Assembly (NCBI RefSeq): GCF_003946405.1
Contig: NZ_RHOG01000002.1
Location: 1-64,000, forward strand
Source: Lacticaseibacillus yichunensis
Lineage (GTDB): Bacteria; Bacillota; Bacilli; Lactobacillales; Lactobacillaceae
Direction of reading: 5' to 3'
DNA length: 64,000 nucleotides
In this document: positions 59,184 to 64,000 of the stretch, piece after piece
How the letters are laid out: each line of letters begins with the position of its first letter
Position numbering within the stretch: the stretch's first letter is position 1
The notes under the pieces: generated by a model
Database searches by the model: none
Told to the model about the DNA's origin: nothing
Seen by the model: the letters and a program-made list of their open reading frames with translations, nothing else
Program-made: the position numbers and the translations under genes

Positions 59184-59788
59184 TTTGACTCACTCCTTTG
59201 AAGTAATGCGTTATACGTTTCAAGTGTCTTAGGAAAAATCAATTTGCGGGCACCGACCAGATACGTCAACGTCGACGACAACTCAATCAAGGTGGCCTCG
59301 GTCAAGTCTGTCTGGGCGGCTTTGCGCGCCTGTTTTTCACTGTCCAGCGTGCGCGCCGGCTCAATGAAGTCCGCAAGAAAAATGATCTCATCAAGCGGCG
59401 TCATGTCAGGGTCGCCAGTCGTGTGGCGGGCAATTGCCTGCAGCACCAACTTGTCGGTAATGCCGACTTCGCGTTCAATGTAGGCGATGCCGACCACCCC
59501 GTGCCAGACCCCGCGGCCAAACACCAACAGTTCGGGGTCATAGGGCCCTGTCTCGATCAGCTGGCGATAGTCCGCGACCGGAATCTGTTTGGCATAGTCG
59601 TGAAGCAGGCCCGCCAGTCCGGCGCGATCGACGTCTTCGTGATGCAGGCGGGCGAGCGCTCGGGCCGTTTTTTCGACCCGCAGGCAATGTTGAAAACGCG
59701 CCTCGTCCAGCCGTTTTTGCAGCAAATGGACGATCTCGTCGCGTGTTTTGCCATTGGTCAAGGTGCTTGGATAAACGATTTCATCCAC
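59180..59788 (-). CDS. yqeK: HD domain protein YqeK, probable diadenosine tetraphosphatase
   Basis: A 202-residue HD hydrolase: metal ligands in HCLRVEKTARALA, GLLHDYAKQIP near 70, then WHGVVGIAYIEREVG and ARHTTGDPDM. Homologues hydrolyse Ap4A symmetrically. The start is GTG at 59788, with AAGGGG seven bases upstream, overlapping the nadD stop by eight bases; the ATG two bases on is out of frame. Confidence 0.92.
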   Translation of the reverse strand: MDEIVYPSTLTNGKTRDEIVHLLQKRLDEARFQHCLRVEKTARALARLHHEDVDRAGLAGLLHDYAKQIPVADYRQLIETGPYDPELLVFGRGVWHGVVGIAYIEREVGITDKLVLQAIARHTTGDPDMTPLDEIIFLADFIEPARTLDSEKQARKAAQTDLTEATLIELSSTLTYLVGARKLIFPKTLETYNALLQRSESN

Positions 59789-60479
59789 GATAAAGCCCCT
59801 TTTCTTCGATGTAATTCCGGACGGCATCCGGCACTAGGTAGCGAATGCTGAGGCCGCATGCCAGGCGCTGTCTGATCTGCGTGGACGAGATATCCACAAG
59901 CGGCGCGTCCACCCAGACGATCGGGTACGGGCTTTGCGGGGCGTACCCGCGGCGCTTGACGCCGACAAACGTGACCAGCTTCGCCAGTTCATCGATTGCG
60001 TGCCACTTGGGCAGATACGCGACCATGTCCGCACCGATGATGAAGAAATAATCGATGTCCGGATGCAAATGTGTCAGCGCCCGCATCGTATCGACCGTGT
60101 ACGACACCCCGCCGCGCCGAATCTCGGCGAGCTCCAGGCCAAACAGCGGATTGTCCTTGATGGTCGCCTCCACCATCGCCACGCGGTCGCGAGCGGCGAT
60201 CGCCTCTTTTTTGTCGACATGCGGCGGCTGATTATCCGGCAAAAACAGGACCTGCGAGAGTCCCAGCTGCGTGCCCGCGGCCTCGGCCATGATCAAATGG
60301 CCGATGTGAATCGGATTGAACGTCCCGCCGAAAACACCGACTTGGCGGCGCTTGCCAGCAAGGGGCTGCGCCGTCACTTCCTCCTCGATCACCGCATGGA
60401 CCGCGGGGCGAGTCAGCGGCTGAACCGTGGTCCGGGCCGGCGCCGCGTCACGCGTGTCTTGAGCCTTCCTTGTTGCCAT
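59781..60479 (-). CDS. nadD: Nicotinate-nucleotide adenylyltransferase NadD with N-terminal extension
   Basis: A 232-residue enzyme that makes deamido-NAD from nicotinate mononucleotide and ATP. GVFGGTFNPIHIGHLIMAE (HIGH motif) begins only near residue 48; ISSTQIRQ is the C-terminal signature. The first ~45 residues are Ala/Thr/Arg-rich, of unknown use, and appear in lactobacillar relatives. A GTG at 60488 overlapping the yhbY stop (GTGA) is an equally good start and would add three residues. Confidence 0.93.
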   Translation of the reverse strand: MATRKAQDTRDAAPARTTVQPLTRPAVHAVIEEEVTAQPLAGKRRQVGVFGGTFNPIHIGHLIMAEAAGTQLGLSQVLFLPDNQPPHVDKKEAIAARDRVAMVEATIKDNPLFGLELAEIRRGGVSYTVDTMRALTHLHPDIDYFFIIGADMVAYLPKWHAIDELAKLVTFVGVKRRGYAPQSPYPIVWVDAPLVDISSTQIRQRLACGLSIRYLVPDAVRNYIEEKGLYRG

Positions 60480-60484
60480 GGGGC

Positions 60485-60799
60485 TCACCCGCGCTTGGCG
60501 ACTTCAAGCGACAACTTGCGATGCTTTTCCTGCTCAGCCGGCCGGAAGACCACCAGCGTGCGCCCGATGAGCTGCGCCACCTCAAGCCCTGGCATTGCCT
60601 CAGCCAAAAAGTCGGCCACCATCGCCGGCGTTTCCTCGGCACTTGGCAAAAGCGCGATCTTCACCATTTCGCGGGGTTCAAGCGCAGCCGCGACCCCCTG
60701 CGCAAATTGCGTGGTCAGCCCATTTTTGCCGACATTGATCAGCGGCTTTTGGGTCATGGCCAAACTGCGTAAATACCGTTTCTGTTTTCCAGTTAACAT
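60485..60799 (-). CDS. yhbY: RNA-binding protein YhbY
   Basis: A 104-residue CRM-domain protein: LTGKQKRYLRSLAMTQKPLINVGKNG and GRTLVVFR with the GxxG-type loop KNGLT. It associates with pre-50S particles. It lies between yqeH and nadD. Confidence 0.95.
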   Translation of the reverse strand: MLTGKQKRYLRSLAMTQKPLINVGKNGLTTQFAQGVAAALEPREMVKIALLPSAEETPAMVADFLAEAMPGLEVAQLIGRTLVVFRPAEQEKHRKLSLEVAKRG

Positions 60800-60810
60800 A
60801 GCGACTCCTT

Positions 60811-61929
60811 TCAGATCAAGGCGCGGCGCAACAACACGTCGACGCCTTCTGGGGCATAGCCCGCAACGGTGACACCGGCCGGCACCACGATCCAGCCGAG
60901 CCCGGCAAACACCAGGTCGGATTTTTCCTTGGGCGTGAACTCGAATCGGGCCAGCTTGGGAAAATCAGCAAGATCTTCCGGCCGCGGCGGTGTCAGCAGG
61001 TCCCCGCGGTGTTTTTCATAAAATGCATCCGCGTTGGCCAGCTTTGTGCGGTGCAGCAAGAGCTGATTGTCCGCATAAATGGTAAAGCCACTGCGGCGCC
61101 CGCGGATGAAATCAAACCGTGCGAGGCCCGCCAAGAAGATGGTCTGGCCCGCCTCAAGCTGATAGACTTTGGGCTTGATCGTCTTCGTCGGCGTCACCAG
61201 CCGCAGATCCTTGGCGCCCAGGTAATGCGCCATTTGGTGGCGGTGAATGATGCCCGGCGTGTCGATGAGAAAATGCCCATCGTCCAGCGGAATCTGAATC
61301 CGGTCCAAGGTCGTTCCGGGAAAACGCGACGTGGTGATCAGATCCTCAACGCCGGTCAGTTCTTTGATGATGCGATTGATCAACGTCGATTTTCCGGTAT
61401 TGGTGACACCCACCACATACACGTCGCGGCCGGCGCGCAGGTCCTCGATCGTTTCCAGCAAGTCGTCGACCGCATCGCCGCGTTTGGCGGAGGTCAAAAT
61501 TGTTTTCACCGGCCGCAGCCCTTGCGCATGGGCGGCCTGGGTCAGCCAATTCGTCAATTTGTTGTGATTGAGGTCACGCGGCAAGACATCCGCCTTGTTG
61601 CCAACCAGCACCACCGGATTATCGCCGACAAAGCGGTGGAGCCCAGGAATCACCGAGCCATTGAAGTCAAAAATATCGACCACGTTGACGATCAACGCAT
61701 TGCTTTCACCAATCGTGTTGAGCAGGCGCAAAAAATCATCGTCGGTCAACTGAACATCGGCGACCTCGTTGTAATGGCGCAGGCGGAAGCAGCGCTGGCA
61801 ATAAAGCTCCTCACCGTCTTCTGCTTTCGCCAGGGACGCAGCCGGCAGATACCCAGCCTTGGCCGGGTCTGTGGTCTGCAGCTGCGCACCGCAGCCAATA
61901 CAAAAAAGTGCCGTTTCGTTATTTTCCAT
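60811..61929 (-). CDS. yqeH: Ribosome biogenesis GTPase YqeH
   Basis: A 372-residue circularly permuted GTPase for 30S assembly. An N-terminal zinc finger (CIGCG and CQRC) precedes G4 (GNKADVLP), then G1 (GVTNTGKST near residue 172), and the C-terminal RNA-binding part. The start overlaps the yqeG stop by 11 bases. Confidence 0.96.
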   Translation of the reverse strand: MENNETALFCIGCGAQLQTTDPAKAGYLPAASLAKAEDGEELYCQRCFRLRHYNEVADVQLTDDDFLRLLNTIGESNALIVNVVDIFDFNGSVIPGLHRFVGDNPVVLVGNKADVLPRDLNHNKLTNWLTQAAHAQGLRPVKTILTSAKRGDAVDDLLETIEDLRAGRDVYVVGVTNTGKSTLINRIIKELTGVEDLITTSRFPGTTLDRIQIPLDDGHFLIDTPGIIHRHQMAHYLGAKDLRLVTPTKTIKPKVYQLEAGQTIFLAGLARFDFIRGRRSGFTIYADNQLLLHRTKLANADAFYEKHRGDLLTPPRPEDLADFPKLARFEFTPKEKSDLVFAGLGWIVVPAGVTVAGYAPEGVDVLLRRALI

Positions 61930-62446
61930 TCAGATCCTCCGAATAATGCAGGTGTTTTTTCCCGCCGAGCGTCATGAAGACGAATTTTTCCAAAAAGCGG
62001 TTGATGCTGGTGTTCCAGGCGTCGCTTTCGATCAGCGGCTGGACCAAAATGGTGCGCACCCCGGCAAGATTGCCGGCCGCCACATCCGTCAGCAGTTGGT
62101 CGCCCACCATCACGCATTCGCGTTTGGTGAGACCAAGATAATGGACGGCTTTATTGATTCCAACCGGCAATGGCTTCATCGCCCGCGCAACAAATGGCAG
62201 GTCCAATTTTTCAAGGGCCCGCCCCACGCGCTTGGCGTTGTTGTTCGACACGACCATCACGGTAATGTCGGCTTGGTGCATCGCGGCGAGCCAGTCGCGC
62301 AGTTCTGCGGAGCCGTCTGGGTCGTTCCACGCCAGCAAGGTGTTATCTAGGTCGCAAAAAACCGCGCGGATGCCTTGCTCTTTCAAGCGCGCGGCGGTCA
62401 AGCCGTAGACAGCCTGGACCAGCCAGGTAGGTTTGAAAAGTGACAC
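61919..62446 (-). CDS. yqeG: YqeG family HAD phosphatase
   Basis: A 175-residue HAD-IIIA phosphatase: CDLDNTLLAW near residue 34 holds the nucleophile Asp, VVSNNNAKRV the Ser/Thr motif, KPLPVGINKA the Lys and MVGDQLLTDV the acidic motif. The GTG at 62446 is preferred because AGGAGG stands six bases before it; the ATG at 62461 lies upstream of that site and has none. It opens the yqeG-tmcAL block. Substrate unknown. Confidence 0.93.
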   Translation of the reverse strand: MSLFKPTWLVQAVYGLTAARLKEQGIRAVFCDLDNTLLAWNDPDGSAELRDWLAAMHQADITVMVVSNNNAKRVGRALEKLDLPFVARAMKPLPVGINKAVHYLGLTKRECVMVGDQLLTDVAAGNLAGVRTILVQPLIESDAWNTSINRFLEKFVFMTLGGKKHLHYSEDLNGK

Positions 62447-62863
62447 GTTGTTCCTCCTCATGACAAAAGGTCATATCAGTTTATTATACTACGCGCGCAA
62501 TGTCTTGCCCAACCGGAAACGGATTTGGGCATATCTTGTGTAATCAAGGACATCAGTTTGTCCCGTTTTGACGCGCTCATCGACAATGACCATACACTTG
62601 CCTGAACTCGTTCTTTGCCTGGTCGACCAAGCAGTCTGTCTTGTCAATATATCGCGGTCATATAAAGTCCAAAGTTCTTGTCCCCCAACGTTTTCCGCTC
62701 ACAGCCTCGCCGTGCGCTGACTTTTTTCTTCTATTATAATAGCGTAATCGACGCGCGCAGCATCCGCCGGCGGTCTTACTTGTGGCTGTCCGCAGCAACA
62801 GCCGCCCTCCCCCAAGTGCTTTTGTTTCCTCTTTTGGGCGGCCCCCTTTACAATGGAGGTAGG
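62447..62863. other. ~420-bp divergent control region without a recognised gene
   Basis: It holds the yqeG promoter at the left and the dioxygenase promoter at the right. TATAAT at 62735-62740 and TACAAT near 62849 could be further -10 boxes but lack good -35 boxes. A 34-codon minus-strand frame (62489-62593) is open but overlaps the yqeG promoter and is not called. Confidence 0.5.
62483..62512 (-). promoter_or_regulatory. Promoter of the yqeG block
   Basis: TTGGGC (62507-62512) and TATAAT (62483-62488) are spaced by 18 bases on the minus strand. Confidence 0.7.
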
Positions 62864-62906
62864 TTGCTTTTTATGACACGGTTGATATACTTACTATAAA
62901 TAAGTT
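62864..62906 (+). promoter_or_regulatory. Promoter and operator candidate of the dioxygenase pair
   Basis: TTGCTT (62864-62869) and TATACT (62886-62891) are spaced by 16 bases. The -10 is part of TATACTTA, followed by CTATAAA and TAAGTT, a 5-bp inverted repeat (ACTTA/TAAGT). TATACTTA also occurs at the YodB-like gene's promoter. Confidence 0.55.
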
Positions 62907-62920
62907 GGGAGGCGATAGCG

Positions 62921-63742
62921 ATGTTGCATCATGTTTCTTTGCTCACTGGCTCCGCTGCGGCCACGCGTGATTTTTACGAGGAACGACTGGGGCTGCGGTT
63001 GGTGAAAAATACAGTCAATCAGGAAGATCTGAAGATGCGCCATTTATTTTTCGGCGACCGCTTTGGCACGCTGGGGACAGTGATCTCGTTTTTTGTCATC
63101 GATCATCTTGGGTCGCGGTATGACGATGGCGATTTTCTGACCGGCGTGACGCTTGGGATTCCAGATGGGTCCGCCGCCTATTGGACCGCGCGGCTGGGCG
63201 GGCTGACGGTCACGGATCCAAACGATGTCGCGATCACGTTGGTGGAAAATGGGCCGGCGTTGCCCGCGGCGCGGCAGGTCGCAGGATCTGTGCCGGGGGA
63301 TCATCAGATCACCGGGCTGGTTAGCACGTCGCTTGAGACCACCTCAACCGCAGAGGCGCAGCGGTTTGCCTCGACGATGCTGGCGGATGATCCGGGGCTG
63401 ATCTTGCGGCCTGGCCATGCCGGCACCCATCGTTTCGGCCGCGGCAGCATGGATCATGTCGCATTCGTCGTGCCGGACAAGGGTGCGCTCGATGACATCG
63501 CCGCCCGCGCTTCCGCCAACCAGTTTGTCATTGAAAAGTTTGCGGATCGCGGCTGGTTCACAAGTTTGTATGTGCTCACGCCGGGTGGGGTGCGCATCGA
63601 GTTTGCCACGCCAGGCCCCGGCTTCACGCTGGATGAGCCTGTCGAAACACTGGGCCAAGGGCTTGGCCTGCCACCATTTTTAGAGGCAAAACGACCAGTG
63701 ATCACTGCCTATTTTCACGATAAAGGAGTCGATTTCTCATGA
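62921..63742 (+). CDS. VOC family ring-cleaving dioxygenase (MhqO-like), first copy
   Basis: A 273-residue protein of two glyoxalase/VOC repeats. HHVSLLTGSAAATRDFYEERLGL and KNTVNQEDLKMRHLFFGDRFG match the MhqO/MhqE type that degrades quinol-like compounds. Metal ligands are the first His, His in GSMDHVAFVV near 184 and a late Glu in VRIEFATPGPGF. It is shorter than MhqO (~310 residues). GGGAGG precedes the ATG. The stop overlaps the next gene (ATGA). Confidence 0.87.
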   Translation: MLHHVSLLTGSAAATRDFYEERLGLRLVKNTVNQEDLKMRHLFFGDRFGTLGTVISFFVIDHLGSRYDDGDFLTGVTLGIPDGSAAYWTARLGGLTVTDPNDVAITLVENGPALPAARQVAGSVPGDHQITGLVSTSLETTSTAEAQRFASTMLADDPGLILRPGHAGTHRFGRGSMDHVAFVVPDKGALDDIAARASANQFVIEKFADRGWFTSLYVLTPGGVRIEFATPGPGFTLDEPVETLGQGLGLPPFLEAKRPVITAYFHDKGVDFS

Positions 63743-64000
63743 TCAAACATCCCCTGCTTGGAATGAACCATGTGACCGCGATGGCCAGCTCGCCGCAAGC
63801 GATCTTTGACTTGATGAGCAAAACACTCGGCCTGCATTTGATCAAAAAGACCGTCAACCAGGATGCCATCGACACGTATCATTTGTACTTCACGGATGAC
63901 ACAGGGACTGCCGGCACCGACATGACGTTTTTCACCTTCCCCAATCAGCTGCCGGGTATTCGCGGGACGAATATGATCTCGCGTGTCAGCTTCCGCGTGC
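63739..64000 (+). CDS. VOC family ring-cleaving dioxygenase (MhqO-like), second copy, partial
   Basis: The gene starts at ATG 63739, overlapping the previous stop by four bases, and runs off the window. The visible 87 residues include LGMNHVTAMASSPQAIFDLM, KKTVNQDAIDTYHLYFTDD and TDMTFFTFPNQ, closer to canonical MhqO than the first copy. The pair looks like a tandem duplication that has diverged. Confidence 0.87.
   Translation, partial: MIKHPLLGMNHVTAMASSPQAIFDLMSKTLGLHLIKKTVNQDAIDTYHLYFTDDTGTAGTDMTFFTFPNQLPGIRGTNMISRVSFRV

Noticed and set aside
62489-62593. 34-codon minus-strand frame starting MVIVDERVKTGQTDV
   Set aside because: Protein-like composition, but the ribosome site is poor and the frame covers the yqeG promoter.
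62678-62899. 73-codon plus-strand frame ahead of the dioxygenase genes
   Set aside because: TTG start without ribosome site; it overlaps the dioxygenase promoter and has no recognisable sequence pattern.

Overview
The window looks like chromosomal core DNA from a GC-rich member of the Lactobacillaceae, most probably of the Lacticaseibacillus type. The evidence is the gene families and their order: rplU-prp-rpmA with the long L27 leader sequence, DUF3042 next to miaA, glnR-glnA, PepX, YfhO beside a class B penicillin-binding protein, a LiaFSR locus, and the yqeG-yqeH-yhbY-nadD-yqeK-rsfS-yqeM-tmcAL block. Assignment below family level is inference. Most genes are on the minus strand. No prophage genes, transposase, CRISPR array or rRNA were seen. 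There is one tRNA, tRNA-Arg(UCU).

Layout. 0-5.6 kb: priA, coaBC, rpoZ, gmk and a patatin-like gene. 5.6-6.35 kb: a small SOS-type gene between two inverted copies of a ~175-bp repeat. 6.3-16.6 kb: housekeeping run recN-argR-tlyA-ispA-xseB-xseA-folD, nusB-asp23-efp-pepP, rpmA-prp-rplU with an L21 leader. 17-19 kb: TetR regulator, small genes, an AT-rich gap with short tandem repeats and the tRNA. 19-29 kb: pepX, a large gap with a candidate non-coding RNA, glnRA, ynbB-miaA, then rhomboid-yqgQ-glk-rhodanese behind a leader terminator. 29.5-39 kb: pbp2b, yfhO, a DUF2087 zinc-finger regulator with a GIY-YIG-like partner, a HesB-like gene and liaFSR. 39-45 kb: greA, udk, mltG and T-box-controlled pheST. 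45-49 kb: a YodB-like redox regulator, an HD phosphohydrolase, a SpoU methyltransferase, acylphosphatase and a lipoprotein YidC. 49-56 kb: MarR, a YhgE exporter-like protein, an ArlRS-like pair and gnd. 56-64 kb: yceD, the ribosome-assembly/NAD block, and two tandem MhqO-like dioxygenases, the second cut by the window end.

Functionally the window combines replication restart and DNA repair, translation and ribosome assembly, nitrogen control, cell-wall synthesis with envelope-stress sensing, and a probable quinone/electrophile response. The least explained content lies in the intergenic DNA. It includes two unrelated repeat families (one a dispersed ~125-bp hairpin element with at least five full copies), an independently promoted structured transcript near 21.8-22.1 kb, a probable CTG start codon for rsfS, and a 40-codon gene with its own strong promoter, leader hairpin and terminator.
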